Program-made: the position numbers and the translations under genes | Notes under the pieces: generated by a model | Databases searched by the model: none | What the model was told of the DNA's origin: nothing | Seen by the model: only the letters and a program-made list of their open reading frames with translations | Shown: positions 33,989 through 44,108 of the stretch, one piece after another | Position numbering within the stretch: the stretch's first letter is position 1 | Layout of the letters: every line of letters begins with the position of its first letter | Assembly: GCF_001718415.1 (NCBI RefSeq) | Contig: NZ_CP013377.1 | Location: 2,480,001 to 2,544,000 of the forward strand | Direction of reading: 5' to 3' | Source: Burkholderia pseudomultivorans | Lineage (GTDB): Bacteria; Pseudomonadota; Gammaproteobacteria; Burkholderiales; Burkholderiaceae | Length of the DNA stretch: 64,000 nt

Positions 33989-35800
33989 TCACACCGTGCC
34001 GAGCAATCCCTGCGGCCGGAACCGGACGAGCAGCAGCAGCACGAGACCGTAGATCAGCATCCGGTAGTCGGCCGCCCAGCGGAACAGTTCGGGCAGGCCA
34101 ATCAGCGCGAGCGCGCCAACAATGCCGCCGAGCACGTTGCCGAGCCCGCCGAGAATCACCATCGTCAGCGCGAGGATCGACACCTGCGAATCGAAGGTCT
34201 GGTGATTGATGTAGCTGTACAGGTGCGCGGCGATGCCGCCACTCACGCCTGCCGCGACACCGCCGACCGCGAACGCGATCGCCTTGTAGCGGTTCGGTGC
34301 GATCCCGTGCGCGCGCGCGGCGACGTCGTCCTCGCGCACCGCGCGCAGCGTGCGGCCCAGATGCGAGCGCAGCAGCCGCACCTGCACGAGCGCGAATGCG
34401 ACGAGCACCGCCAACGTGAACCAGTACGCGGCCTGCGCGGTCGACGCCCACGGCAGCGGCGCGATGCCGGTGATGCCGAGGGGCCCTCGCGTGAGGCCAT
34501 CCCAGTTCAGGATCACGAGGCTTACCACTTCGCCGATGCCGAGCGTCGCGATCGACACGTAGTGACCGCGCAGCCGGAACGCCGGATAGACGAGCAGCGT
34601 GCCGAGCACGGCCGTGATCGCGCCCGCGCACGGAATCGTCACGGCCGGCGACCAGCCGAGATCCGACGACAGCAGCGCCGACGCATACGCGCCGATCACG
34701 AGCAGCGCCGCATGGCCGAGCGAGATCTGCCCGACCGTGCCGGCGACGAGCGTCAGGCTCAGCGCGAGCAGGCCGTACAGCCACGCGTTGGTCAGCGTCT
34801 GCAGCACGTATGGCGATGCGCCGAGCCAGGGCAGCACGGCCGCGAGCGCGACCAGCGCGACGATCGCCGGGCGCGGCACGCGCAGCGCCTTCGCGGCCGC
34901 GAGGAAGGTGCCCGTCATCGGCTCGGGCGGCAGCGCGCGGTTCGCGCTGAACAAGCCGTTCGGCCGCCAGACGAGGAACACGATCAGCAGCCCGAACGCG
35001 AACAGGTCGCGATAGCTCGTGCCGAACAGCGCGACGCCGTAGCTTTCGACGAGCCCAAGCAGCAGGCTCCCCGCGATCGCGCCCGGCACGTTGCCGAGCC
35101 CGCCGATCAGCAGCGCGACGACGCCTTTCAGCGTCGCCTGGAAGCCCATCGCCGGATCGATGCTGTTGTAATACATGCCGACCAGCAGCCCGCTCACGCC
35201 GCCGAGCGCGCATGCGATCGCGAACACGGTCTGGTTTACGCGGTCGACGTCGACACCCATCTGCAGCGCCGCGTCGCGATCCTGCGCCGTCGCGCGCACG
35301 GCCCAGCCGAGTCGCGTAAAGCGCAGGAAGCCGTACAGCAGTGCGGCCGCCGCGATGCCGATGCCGGCGATCAGCAGATCGAGCGACCCGAGCGTGGCGC
35401 CGCCGAGCCGCAGATGCCAGTCGGGCAGCGGCGTCGGCACCGCACGCGGGTCCGCGCCGAACGCGAGCTGCGCGAGCTGGTCGAGGATGAAGCTGATGCC
35501 GATCGTCGCGAGCAGCGGCGCGATGCGCGCCGCATGACGCAACGGCCGCAGCCCGATCCGTTCGATCGCGACGCCGAGCGCGCCGCAGCCGACGACGACC
35601 GCCGCGAATGCGACCGGCAGCGGCAGCCCGAAGCGCGTCAGGCACAGCCAGCCGATGAACGCGCCGACCATATAGACCGAACCGTGCGCGAAGTTGATCA
35701 GATGCGACACGCCGAAGATCAGCGCGAGCCCGACGGCGAGCAGCGCATAGATATTGCCGACGATGAGGCCGTTGAGCGTGTAGTCGAGCCAGGATGCCAT
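33989..35800 (-). CDS. Fused LivH-LivM branched-chain-type ABC permease
   Basis: The protein has 603 residues, combining the two permeases that are normally separate. Residues 1 to about 295 match LivH ([33 protein letters not shown], and the loop [23 protein letters not shown]). Residues about 310-603 match LivM ([23 protein letters not shown], and [24 protein letters not shown]). The single chain would supply both halves of the membrane pore. The true start is the ATG at 35800; the frame upstream is an out-of-frame shadow of the binding protein. The substrate class of this family includes branched amino acids, amides, urea and aromatic acids. Confidence 0.9.
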   Translation of the reverse strand: MASWLDYTLNGLIVGNIYALLAVGLALIFGVSHLINFAHGSVYMVGAFIGWLCLTRFGLPLPVAFAAVVVGCGALGVAIERIGLRPLRHAARIAPLLATIGISFILDQLAQLAFGADPRAVPTPLPDWHLRLGGATLGSLDLLIAGIGIAAAALLYGFLRFTRLGWAVRATAQDRDAALQMGVDVDRVNQTVFAIACALGGVSGLLVGMYYNSIDPAMGFQATLKGVVALLIGGLGNVPGAIAGSLLLGLVESYGVALFGTSYRDLFAFGLLIVFLVWRPNGLFSANRALPPEPMTGTFLAAAKALRVPRPAIVALVALAAVLPWLGASPYVLQTLTNAWLYGLLALSLTLVAGTVGQISLGHAALLVIGAYASALLSSDLGWSPAVTIPCAGAITAVLGTLLVYPAFRLRGHYVSIATLGIGEVVSLVILNWDGLTRGPLGITGIAPLPWASTAQAAYWFTLAVLVAFALVQVRLLRSHLGRTLRAVREDDVAARAHGIAPNRYKAIAFAVGGVAAGVSGGIAAHLYSYINHQTFDSQVSILALTMVILGGLGNVLGGIVGALALIGLPELFRWAADYRMLIYGLVLLLLVRFRPQGLLGTV

Positions 35801-35820
35801 TGCGATGCGTCCGGTACGGT

Positions 35821-37014
35821 TCAGCGTGCCGCGAGCTGCGGCCTGGCGCCGTCCCACAGCGCCCACCGGCCCTGCTTCACGACGAGATACACGGTGCGCG
35901 CGCCCGCGACGCGGCGCGTCTGCGGATCGAAGCGCACCTTGCCGAAGATCACGCTCGGCACGTCGCTGATCTTCGCGAAGCCGTCGTGCGCGGCCTGGCG
36001 CGTCGTGCCGTAGCGGCGCAGCACCTCGGCCGACAGGATCAGCGCGTCGTACGCGCGCGCAACGAACGAGTCGGGATCGGCGTGGAATTTCGCGCGATAG
36101 CGCTGCACGAACGCCTGCACCTCCGGGCGCGGTTCGGCCGGGAAGAAGTTCGATTCGGTGTAGACGCCTTCGACGGCCGTGCCGCCCAGTTCGAGGAACT
36201 TCGGCGAATACACGGAACCGACTGCCGCGATCGGCAGCGCGATGCCCGAGGTGCGCGCCTGCCGCACGATCTGCGCGCCGTCCGCGTAATACGAGATCAG
36301 CACGATCGAGTCGGGCTTCGACTCGCCGATCCGCACGAGCGTCGAGCGGAAATCCTTTTCGGCCGGTTGATAGCCTTCGGCCGCGACGACCTGCGCGCCG
36401 AGCGCCGCCGCCGCCTTCGCGAAGATGTCCTTGCTCGTGCGGCCCCAGTCGGTATTCAGGTAGAGCACCGCGATCCGCTTGAAGCCGAGCTCCTTCACGG
36501 CGTAGCGCGCGAGCAGCGGCTGTTCCTCGGCCTGGCTCAGCGCCGTGCTCCACAGATAGTCGCCGCCCTTCGTGAAGTCCGGATGCGAGTTCGTGAAGCC
36601 GAACTGGATCAGCTGCCCGCGCTGATAGATCGGCGACGCGGCCATCGATGTCGCGCTCGAAAAGTCGCCGAGCTCGATCACGACGCGCGGATCGGCGACG
36701 AACTTCTGCGCGATCGCCACCGCCTGACGCGGATCGCTGCGGCTGTCCTGGAAGTCGATCGCGAGCGGCCGGCCGTGTATGCCGCCGCTGCCGTTGATTT
36801 CGTCGAGCGCGAGGTCGAAGCCGCGCTTCCACTGCTCGCCGTATTGCGCGTCCTGCCCCGTGAGCGGCCCGCTCACGCCGACGACGACCGGCTCGCCCGA
36901 GACGCCTGCCGCGAGCGCGGTGCCCGTCGACAAGCCCCAGGCGGCCGCGAGCGCCGCCACCGTGCCCAGCACGCGCCGCCATGCGCCGCGCGCGTCGTTC
37001 CCCGAAACGTTCAT
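35821..37014 (-). CDS. Branched-chain-type ABC substrate-binding protein
   Basis: The protein has 397 residues. A long N-terminal signal peptide ends near [10 protein letters not shown]. The mature part is a Peripla_BP_6-type protein: [44 protein letters not shown], then [19 protein letters not shown]. It captures the substrate in the periplasm for the LivHM-like pore encoded 20 bases downstream. The start ATG at 37014 has a GGGGGATCC site; further upstream codons are open but unlikely. It is divergent from a LysR gene, which probably regulates the operon. Confidence 0.9.
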   Translation of the reverse strand: MNVSGNDARGAWRRVLGTVAALAAAWGLSTGTALAAGVSGEPVVVGVSGPLTGQDAQYGEQWKRGFDLALDEINGSGGIHGRPLAIDFQDSRSDPRQAVAIAQKFVADPRVVIELGDFSSATSMAASPIYQRGQLIQFGFTNSHPDFTKGGDYLWSTALSQAEEQPLLARYAVKELGFKRIAVLYLNTDWGRTSKDIFAKAAAALGAQVVAAEGYQPAEKDFRSTLVRIGESKPDSIVLISYYADGAQIVRQARTSGIALPIAAVGSVYSPKFLELGGTAVEGVYTESNFFPAEPRPEVQAFVQRYRAKFHADPDSFVARAYDALILSAEVLRRYGTTRQAAHDGFAKISDVPSVIFGKVRFDPQTRRVAGARTVYLVVKQGRWALWDGARPQLAAR

Positions 37015-37368
37015 GGATCCCCCAACGTCAGTCAGTAGAAAAGAGTGAGGGCATGAAACCATCGGGGTCCGGACGATCCAACGAAGTTTTGCGCATATCG
37101 ATATCGCGGCGCGCGCGTAGCGCATCGTGCGCTTCGACGCCGACTTCATACGCGGCATCGCGCAGGCGCGACGAGGTTCGCCCATCGTATTGATTCGATT
37201 GCCGTTTCCGGTTCGGCGGTGCGCGTGCGAGATGCGCATGTGCGCATAGCCGGCAATGACGACGCGCGCGTCCTTCGCAGTTTTCGCGCTGTCGATAGCA
37301 AAAATCATTATAAGAATCGCGCATGCTCACGCTCCTACAATGCGCAAATCGCATCATCGGAACGCGTC
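37015..37368. other. Divergent intergenic region, ABC operon / lysR
   Basis: These 354 bases separate the binding-protein gene and the LysR gene. I see no gene. The perfect palindrome ATATCGATAT lies at 37095-37104. An AT-rich patch at 37297-37320 (AAAAATCATTATAAGAATC) is the likely lysR promoter. Repeated TGCGCA units occur around 37230-37245. Confidence 0.5.
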
Positions 37369-38361
37369 ATGGAGCTGCATCAACTCGAGGCCTTTTCCGC
37401 CGTCATGTCGGCCGGCAGCGTGACCGGCGCGGGCGAACTGCTCGGCCGCTCGCAACCGGCCGTCACGCGGCAGATCCAGGAACTCGAGGCCGATCTCGGC
37501 TATGCGCTGTTCGACCGTCACGGCCCGCGTGTCACGCCGACGCGGCGCGCGTTCCTGCTTTACGAGGAAGTCGAGCGTTCGCTGATCGGCCTGCGCGCGA
37601 TCGACGCGCGCGCCCGCGCAATCGGCAGCGAAATCGCTCAACCCGTGCGCATCGCCGCGACGCCCGCGCTCGCGGCCACGATCGTGCCGGCCGCGCTCGC
37701 GGCGCTGCCCGACGACGCGCACGCACCGCACTACCAGTTGCGCAGCGAATCGGCCGAGCACGTCGTGCACGAAGTGCTGGCCGGCACCGCGGACGTCGGG
37801 GTCGTCACGCTGCCGATGGCGCACGCGGGCCTCGACGTGCACTGGATCGCGCAGATGCCCTGCGTCGCGGTGCTGGCCGCCGACGATCCACTCGCGGCGA
37901 AGCCGCGCATCGCGCTGCGCGATCTCGCGCGCCGCCGCATCGTGACCGTCGCGAACCGCCATCGACTGCGCCAGCGGATCGATACCGCATTCGCCGCCGC
38001 GCGCATCGAGCCGCGCGTATTCATCGAGACCAATGCGTCGCTCAACGCGGTGATGGCCGCGCGCGCCGGCGTCGGGATCGGCATCGTCGATCCGGCGACG
38101 GGTGTCGCGCTGCCGGTGGACGGCGTCGTCGCGCGGCCGCTCGACGTCGACATTCCGTTCGCGTTCGGCGTCGCGACGCCGGCCGGCAAGATGCGCACGG
38201 CGGCCGTCGATGCGCTGCTCGATGCGTTGCATCGCACGACGCGCGCGTTGTTCGACGATGCGTTCTTTCACGATGCGTCCGCACACGACGCGCTGCTGCG
38301 CGGCGACCGCCCGCGCACGCGGGCGCGGGTGCGCAGGACGCGCCGGGCGGTTTCCGCATGA
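37369..38361 (+). CDS. LysR-family regulator of the ABC/flavoprotein locus
   Basis: The protein has 330 residues. The winged helix reads MELHQLEAFSAVMSAGSVTGAGELLGRSQPAVTRQIQELE, then an effector domain with PVRIAATPALAATIVPAAL. The C-terminus is rich in arginine. The start ATG at 37369 begins exactly at the family N-terminus. It lies between the divergent transporter operon and the flavoprotein gene downstream, so it is placed to control both. Confidence 0.88.
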   Translation: MELHQLEAFSAVMSAGSVTGAGELLGRSQPAVTRQIQELEADLGYALFDRHGPRVTPTRRAFLLYEEVERSLIGLRAIDARARAIGSEIAQPVRIAATPALAATIVPAALAALPDDAHAPHYQLRSESAEHVVHEVLAGTADVGVVTLPMAHAGLDVHWIAQMPCVAVLAADDPLAAKPRIALRDLARRRIVTVANRHRLRQRIDTAFAAARIEPRVFIETNASLNAVMAARAGVGIGIVDPATGVALPVDGVVARPLDVDIPFAFGVATPAGKMRTAAVDALLDALHRTTRALFDDAFFHDASAHDALLRGDRPRTRARVRRTRRAVSA

Positions 38362-38410
38362 CGGCTTTCCGCACCCTTTCGAACAACGAAACGAAGGACG
38401 AAAAATTCGC

Positions 38411-39835
38411 ATGACGACCTCACTCGACGCACTCGAATCGCGGCTCGCCGAGGACCTGCGCTGGCTCGACCTGCCCGCGCCGTCGTGGGTGCCGCCGCGC
38501 GACGTCGACGGCGAGCGCGTGCTCGACGTCGCGATCGTCGGCGGCGGGATGGCGGGGCTCGCGGCCAGCGCCGAACTGCGGCTGCTCGGCATCGGAAACC
38601 AGTGCGTGATCGATCGCGCGCCGGCCGGCTACGAAGGCCCGTGGGTCACGTTCGCGCGCATGGACACGCTGCGCTCGCCGAAGCAGCTTGCCGGCCCCGC
38701 GCTCGGGCTGCCCGCGCTGACGTTTCGCGCCTGGTTCGAAGCGCAATACGGCCGCGACGCGTGGGACGCGCTCTACAAGATTCCGCGTACGCAATGGATG
38801 GACTATCTGCGCTGGTATCGGCGCGTGCTCGACCTGAACGTGCGCAACGACACGACGCTCGTCGCGCTGCGCCCGCGCGACGACGGCCTGCTCGCGCTCG
38901 ATCTCGACACGCAGGGCTACGCGCAGACGCTGCTCGCGCGCCACGTCGTGCTCGCCACCGGCCGCGACGGCCTCGGCGGCCCGTACGTGCCGCCCGTCGC
39001 GCAACGCGCGCCGCGTACACGCTGGGCGCACTCGTCGGAACCGATCGACTTCGCGGCGCTGGCCGGCAAGCGCGTGGGCGTCGTCGGCGCCGGCGCGTCC
39101 GCGTTCGACAACGCGGGTACCGCGCTCGAAGCGGGCGCCGCGCGCGTCGACCTGTTCTTCCGCCGCACGGACATTCCGCGCATCAACAAGCTGACCGGCA
39201 TCGGCAGCCCGGGCCTCGTGCACGGCTATGCTGACCTCGACGACGCCAGCAAGTGGCGCTTCATGCATTACGCGCTGACATCGCAGACGCCGCCGCCGCG
39301 CGACAGCGTGCTGCGCGTGTCGCGCCACGCGCAGGCCTTCTTTCATGCGGGCAGCCCGATCGAGACGCTTGCCGAGCATGCGGACGGGCTCGAAGTCACG
39401 ACGCCGCGCGGCCGCTACGTCGTCGACTTCCTGATCTTCGCGACCGGTTTTCATTCGGACTGGACGACGCGCGCGGAATTCGCGGCGTTCGCTGCGCACG
39501 TGCGACGCTGGAAGGATCGCTATCGCCCTGCGCCCGATACGTGGCTCGACGAGCTGGCCGAGTCGCCCGATCTGGGCCCCGCATTCGCGTTCCAGGAGCG
39601 CGAGCCCGGCGCGTGCCCGGCCGTGACACGCATCCACTGCTTCAACCATGCGGCGAGCCTGAGCCACGGCAAGCTGTCCGGCGACATTCCCGCGATCAGT
39701 GCGGGCGCCGAGCGGCTGGCGCGCGGCATCGCGGGCCGGCTGTTCGACGCGGACCGCGAGCGCCACTACGACGCGCTCGTCGCGTTTTCCAACGCCGAGC
39801 TGCAAGGCGACGAATGGCGCGACGCCGATGCGTGA
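38411..39835 (+). CDS. Flavin-containing monooxygenase-like FAD/NAD(P)-binding protein
   Basis: The protein has 474 residues. An FAD-binding Rossmann motif (VAIVGGGMAGLAASAEL, glycines near 44-49) and a second dinucleotide motif (KRVGVVGAGASAFDNAGTA) indicate FAD and NAD(P)H binding, with an FMO-like FATGFHSDW segment near the C-terminal third. It probably oxidises a small molecule brought in by the adjacent ABC transporter. The start ATG at 38411 gives an N-terminus with the first motif at residue 38. It is followed after 18 bases by two carboxymuconolactone-decarboxylase-fold genes in the same direction. Confidence 0.82.
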   Translation: MTTSLDALESRLAEDLRWLDLPAPSWVPPRDVDGERVLDVAIVGGGMAGLAASAELRLLGIGNQCVIDRAPAGYEGPWVTFARMDTLRSPKQLAGPALGLPALTFRAWFEAQYGRDAWDALYKIPRTQWMDYLRWYRRVLDLNVRNDTTLVALRPRDDGLLALDLDTQGYAQTLLARHVVLATGRDGLGGPYVPPVAQRAPRTRWAHSSEPIDFAALAGKRVGVVGAGASAFDNAGTALEAGAARVDLFFRRTDIPRINKLTGIGSPGLVHGYADLDDASKWRFMHYALTSQTPPPRDSVLRVSRHAQAFFHAGSPIETLAEHADGLEVTTPRGRYVVDFLIFATGFHSDWTTRAEFAAFAAHVRRWKDRYRPAPDTWLDELAESPDLGPAFAFQEREPGACPAVTRIHCFNHAASLSHGKLSGDIPAISAGAERLARGIAGRLFDADRERHYDALVAFSNAELQGDEWRDADA

Positions 39836-39853
39836 GCGCCTGTTCCATTGACG

Positions 39854-40402
39854 ATGACGGATACCGAAACGATGACCGATACCCTCACACCGGCCGCTGC
39901 GCCGGATACGATCGACCGCGTGGCCGGTCTGCGCGACGACGATGCCACGGCCGCACTGCGTCGCGCAAGAGACAAGGTACGGCTGCATACGCAGCTCGGC
40001 GAAGCGGCGCTGTTCGATCCCGCGCTGCCCGACCTGTCGCCGGTCGAGCGTCTGCATGCGGCGCGATATGTCGCGCAACGGTCGAACGCGCCGGCCCTTG
40101 CGTCGCTTTATCGCGCGCGACTGATCGACGCCGGCGGCAACGACGCCGACATCGCGCGGGCAGACGCCGATGCGTTCGACGCGCTGCCCGCGCGGCTCAG
40201 CGCAATCCTCGCGCATGCACGGCTTCTGACGACGTCTCCCGCCGCTGCGCAGCGAGTCGATCTCGATGCATTGAAAGCGGCCGGTCTCACGACGCCCGCG
40301 ATCGTCGCGCTGTCGCAACTCGTCGCGTTCGTCGCCTATCAGTTGCGCGTCGCGGCGGCGGCACGGGCATTGCAGGCGCGCGTCGCGAAGGAGGCCGCAT
40401 GA
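39854..40402 (+). CDS. Carboxymuconolactone-decarboxylase-fold protein, cysteine-free (Avi_7170-like)
   Basis: The protein has 182 residues. Its all-helical pattern and its position before an AhpD-type gene match the CMD-domain protein family called Avi_7170, which is found in tandem with an Avi_7169-type protein. It contains no cysteine at all, so it cannot carry out AhpD-type thiol chemistry on its own. I chose the ATG at 39854; a TTG two codons earlier is possible. The stop overlaps the next gene (ATGA), suggesting a heteromeric pair. Confidence 0.72.
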   Translation: MTDTETMTDTLTPAAAPDTIDRVAGLRDDDATAALRRARDKVRLHTQLGEAALFDPALPDLSPVERLHAARYVAQRSNAPALASLYRARLIDAGGNDADIARADADAFDALPARLSAILAHARLLTTSPAAAQRVDLDALKAAGLTTPAIVALSQLVAFVAYQLRVAAAARALQARVAKEAA

Positions 40403-40989
40403 CGACGCATGCTCACGGCTTCACGTTCGACACGCTCGGCTGGCGTGCGTGGCTCGACACCGTGCCGCTCGACACGGCGACGCCCGAACAGCTCGCGGTG
40501 CTCGAAGCGAGCCATCCGCAGGCAAAGACGTCAGACTACTATCTACTGCTCGTTCACCTGCCCGAGATCCTGCGGCAGCGCTCGGGCGTGTTCAACGCGA
40601 TCATGTACGAGCCCGGCGGACTGCCGCGTGCGGAGCGCGAGCTGGCGAGCACGGCCGTGTCACGCGTGAACGGCTGCGTGTACTGCGCATCCGTGCATGC
40701 GCAGCGCTTCGCGCAACTCGCGAAACGCACCGACGCGATCGAGCAGGTGTTCGACGATCCGGCGACGGCCGGCACGACGGCGCGCGAACGCGCGATCGTG
40801 CGCTATGCGATCGCGCTGACCGAGCGGCCGGATGCGGTCGGCGCGGACGATGTCGCGGCGCTGGAAGCCGAGGGGCTTACGCAGGAGGAAATTCTCGACC
40901 TGTCGCATGCGGTCGCGATCTTCGCATGGGCGAATCGGTTGATGCTGACGTTGGGGGAGCCGGTGTTTGCGGAGGCGGAAGGCCGGTAG
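40399..40989 (+). CDS. AhpD-like alkylhydroperoxidase-domain protein (Avi_7169-like)
   Basis: The protein has 196 residues. The active-site motif C93-V-Y-C96-x3-H100 (NGCVYCASVHAQRF) is intact, as in AhpD and related peroxidase-like proteins. The surrounding family segments are YYLLLVHLPEILRQRSGVFNAIMY and the late LSHAVAIFAWANRLMLTLGEP. It is translationally coupled to the cysteine-free partner, with GGAGGCCGC before the ATG at 40399. Such pairs occur in loci with flavin monooxygenases and ABC transporters; the reaction is unknown. Confidence 0.82.
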   Translation: MTTHAHGFTFDTLGWRAWLDTVPLDTATPEQLAVLEASHPQAKTSDYYLLLVHLPEILRQRSGVFNAIMYEPGGLPRAERELASTAVSRVNGCVYCASVHAQRFAQLAKRTDAIEQVFDDPATAGTTARERAIVRYAIALTERPDAVGADDVAALEAEGLTQEEILDLSHAVAIFAWANRLMLTLGEPVFAEAEGR

Positions 40990-41185
40990 CGCGGACGATG
41001 TATCGGGCGATGCGTCGTTTGTCGTTGCGGTCGGGATTGGGGAAACACGCTCATGCGGCAGGGTCGCTGTCGGGCACACGCATGAGCTCCCGGTGTGACG
41101 GTGAACTGTTTAGCGTCGTCGCTGGTCCGACCACCTCGATACGCGCGAAAACATTCATACGACGCATGCCATACACACGGGCCGC

Positions 41186-41617
41186 TCACGCCTTATGCGT
41201 TGACAACAAAATACTCGTCTCCGTATTCGCGATCCCGTCGATCAACCGGATCGCACCAAGCACGCGATCGAAATGCTCGAGCGAGTCGGCGTGCAGCTCG
41301 GCAACAAGATCCCAGCGCCCGTTCGTGCTGTGTATCGCCGCGACGTTCGGATGCCCGCGCAGCACCTTCACCACTTCCGCACCGCGATTGCCCTGCACCG
41401 CGATCGACATCAGCGCGCGGATCCGGTGCCGGTCGGCCGCCGGCTTCAGCCGCACCGTATAACCGACGATCACGCCGTTCTTCTCCAGCCGCGTCAGCCG
41501 GTTCTGCACGGTCGCGCGCGCGACGCGCAGCGCCTTCGCCAGCGCAACGACCGGCAGCCGCGCGTTGTCGCGCAGCAGCGCAATGAGCTGTCGGTCGACG
41601 TCGTCGAGCGTAATCAT
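41186..41617 (-). CDS. Lrp/AsnC-family regulator
   Basis: The protein has 143 residues. The helix-turn-helix reads MITLDDVDRQLIALLRDNARLPVVALAKALRVARATVQNRLTRLEKNGVI, followed by the ligand-binding RAM domain with GRWDLVAELHADSLEHFDRVLG. The start ATG at 41617 has AGGAAGGTTC upstream. It is divergent from ocd across 264 bases. Lrp-type proteins sense amino acids, so control of the ornithine/citrulline genes is likely. Confidence 0.9.
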   Translation of the reverse strand: MITLDDVDRQLIALLRDNARLPVVALAKALRVARATVQNRLTRLEKNGVIVGYTVRLKPAADRHRIRALMSIAVQGNRGAEVVKVLRGHPNVAAIHSTNGRWDLVAELHADSLEHFDRVLGAIRLIDGIANTETSILLSTHKA

Positions 41618-41881
41618 GGGTGAACCTTCCTGTTGAGCGCGCACGGGCAAGCAAGCGTGCCGCACGCCGCGCATTCCGGCCAGTGGCGAATGAACAGATT
41701 GTCATCCGGAACTGGCATTTTGACAAATCCATCGATAAATCTGCCACTTTTGCTGTCTATTTGTTGGCTTCACTCGCGGAAATAATCTCTCCATCGACCG
41801 GCTGCACCGGCCGCGCCGACGCGTTTCGACGCGCCGGCGCCCGCGCAGCGGCGCTATCGGCAAAACCATGGAGACAGACTC

Positions 41882-42961
41882 ATGACCCGCTTCCTCGACG
41901 TTCCCGCCACCGCCCGACTGATCGCGCAGACCGGCGTCACGCCGTTTCTGCGCGCGCTCGTCGACACCCTGCGTGCCGACTACCTGCACTGGGCCGACTT
42001 CGACAAGTCGCCGCGCGTCGCGTGCCACTCGCGCGACGGCGTGATCGAACTGATGCCGGTCGCGAACGCGTCGCTGTTCGCGTTCAAGTACGTGAACGGC
42101 CACCCGGTCAACGCCGCGCGCGGGATGCACACGGTGATGGCGTTCGGCGCGCTCGCCGAAGTCGACACCGGCTACCCGCTGCTGCTCGCCGAACTCACGC
42201 TGACGACCGCGCTGCGTACGGCCGCGACCTCGGTGCTCGCCGCGCAGGCGCTCGCGCGGCCCGACTCGCGCACGATGGCGCTGATCGGCAACGGCGCGCA
42301 GAGCGAGTTCCAGGCGATCGCGTTCCATACGCTGCTCGGCATCGATGAAATCCGCGTGTTCGACGTCGATCCGCGCGCGACCGACAAGCTCGTGCGCAAC
42401 CTCGCCGCGTATCCGGCGCTGCGCGTCGTGCGCGCCGCGTCGACCGCCGAAGCGGTGCGCGGCGCCGACATCGTGACGACGGTCACGGCCGACAAGGCCT
42501 ACGCGACGATCGTCACGGCCGACATGATCGAGCCGGGCATGCACCTGAACGCAGTCGGCGGCGACTGTCCGGGCAAGACCGAGCTGGAAGCGGACGTGCT
42601 GCGCGCGGGCCGCGTATTCGTCGAGTTCGAACCGCAGTCGCGCATCGAGGGCGAGATCCAGCAGATGCCCGCCGATTTCCCGGTGACCGAACTGTGGCGC
42701 GTGCTGCAGCACGAAACGACCGGCCGCGAGCGCGCCGACGAGATCACGGTGTTCGACTCGGTCGGCTTCGCGCTCGAGGATTACTCGGCGTTGCGCTACC
42801 TGTACGCGCTGGCGCAGCAGCACAACGCGGGCGTCGAGATCGCGCTGATTCCGCCGGCCGTCGATCCGAAGAACCTGTTCGCGCTGATCGACGATCCGGC
42901 CGCCGTCGCGCACGGCCACGCGGCGTTCGTCGCCGAAGCCGTCGCCGCGTTCGCGCGCTGA
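41882..42961 (+). CDS. ocd: Ornithine cyclodeaminase
   Basis: The protein has 359 residues, the normal length for bacterial ornithine cyclodeaminase of the mu-crystallin family. Landmarks are the substrate-side FKYVNGHPVNAARGMHTVMAFGALAEVDTGYP, the NAD-binding TMALIGNGAQSEFQAIAF, and LNAVGGDCPGKTELEADVLRAGRVFVEFEPQ with the catalytic aspartate region. It converts L-ornithine to L-proline and ammonia with NAD as internal hydride carrier. It overlaps or abuts the CtlX gene, so the two form an operon. The start is the ATG at 41882, following GGAGACAGACTC. Confidence 0.92.
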   Translation: MTRFLDVPATARLIAQTGVTPFLRALVDTLRADYLHWADFDKSPRVACHSRDGVIELMPVANASLFAFKYVNGHPVNAARGMHTVMAFGALAEVDTGYPLLLAELTLTTALRTAATSVLAAQALARPDSRTMALIGNGAQSEFQAIAFHTLLGIDEIRVFDVDPRATDKLVRNLAAYPALRVVRAASTAEAVRGADIVTTVTADKAYATIVTADMIEPGMHLNAVGGDCPGKTELEADVLRAGRVFVEFEPQSRIEGEIQQMPADFPVTELWRVLQHETTGRERADEITVFDSVGFALEDYSALRYLYALAQQHNAGVEIALIPPAVDPKNLFALIDDPAAVAHGHAAFVAEAVAAFAR

Positions 42962-43020
42962 TGCTCCGAACGCCGGGCGGCACGCGCTGCCCGGCCCCTC
43001 GCCTTTCGCTCCCGCTCCTC

Positions 43021-44025
43021 ATGAATCTCGTATCGATCCAGGCCCCGGCCGCCGTCGTGATGATCCGGCCGCACCGCTTCGTGCCTAACCCGCAGACCGC
43101 GGCCGACAACGCGTTCCAGCGCACGGCGGCGGCTGGCGGCACATCCGGCGTGTCCGCGGCCGCGCGCGACGAAGTGAGCGCCGCCGCAGGAAAGCTCGCC
43201 GACGCCGGCGTGCGCGTGCACGTGTTCGACGACCACGGCGAGCGCGACACGCCCGACTCCGTATTCCCGAACAACTGGTTCTCGACGCATCCGGGCGGCC
43301 ACGTCGCGCTGTATCCGATGCACAGCCCGAACCGCCGCCGCGAGCGGCGCGCCGATATCGTCGAGATGCTGAAGGCCGAGTACCGCGTGCAGGACGTGAT
43401 CGACTACTCGGGACTCGAATACGACGACGTGTTTCTCGAAGGCACCGGCGCGATGGTGCTCGACCACGTCGCGCGGATCGCCTACACCGCGCGCTCGCGC
43501 CGCGCCGATCCGGTCGCGCTCGAACGCTTCTGCACGCACTTCAATTTCGAGCCGATCTGCTTCGATACGGCCGACGCCGACGGTCGGCCGATCTATCACA
43601 CGAACGTGATGATGAGCGTCGCAACCGAGTTCGCGATGATCGGCCTCGACCTGATCGCGGACGGCCGTCGCCGCGACGAGATCGCGCGCCGCCTGGCCGA
43701 GACGGGCCGCGCGGTGATCGCGCTCGATGCGGCGCAGATCGCGAATTTCGCGGGTAATACGCTGGAATTGTCGGGGCGGGACGGGCGCGTGCTCGCGCTG
43801 TCGCGGCGCGCGTTCGATTGCCTGACGCGCGAGCAGCGCGCAACGATCGAGCGCTCGGCGCGACTGCTGCCGCTCGACGTGCCGACGATCGAACTGGCCG
43901 GCGGGTCGGTGCGCTGCATGCTCGCGGGCATTCACCTCGCGCGACGCACGGTCGCGCCGGATACGCGCGACAGAACGGTCATCGCATCGGATGACCGGCA
44001 GCCCGAGCCCGCACCTCACGCCTGA
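43021..44025 (+). CDS. ctlX: Citrulline-utilisation hydrolase CtlX
   Basis: The protein has 334 residues and belongs to the guanidino-group-modifying superfamily. Key regions are SVFPNNWFSTHPGGHVALYPM (about 80-100), LEGTGAMVLDH, IYHTNVMMSV with H193, and GGSVRCMLAGIHL with the nucleophile C299. CtlX proteins hydrolyse citrulline to ornithine, which the upstream enzyme would turn into proline. The family N-terminus (SIQAPAAVVMIRPHRF) fits the ATG at 43021; the frame is open to an ATG at 42961 that overlaps the ocd stop. Neither start has a strong ribosome site. Confidence 0.87.
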   Translation: MNLVSIQAPAAVVMIRPHRFVPNPQTAADNAFQRTAAAGGTSGVSAAARDEVSAAAGKLADAGVRVHVFDDHGERDTPDSVFPNNWFSTHPGGHVALYPMHSPNRRRERRADIVEMLKAEYRVQDVIDYSGLEYDDVFLEGTGAMVLDHVARIAYTARSRRADPVALERFCTHFNFEPICFDTADADGRPIYHTNVMMSVATEFAMIGLDLIADGRRRDEIARRLAETGRAVIALDAAQIANFAGNTLELSGRDGRVLALSRRAFDCLTREQRATIERSARLLPLDVPTIELAGGSVRCMLAGIHLARRTVAPDTRDRTVIASDDRQPEPAPHA

Positions 44026-44108
44026 CGCCGGGCAGCGCAAGCGGCGGCCGATGCGGAAGCCACACCGCAAGGCATCCGAACGACCCCGACATCCCGGCTC
44101 GCCGCCCG

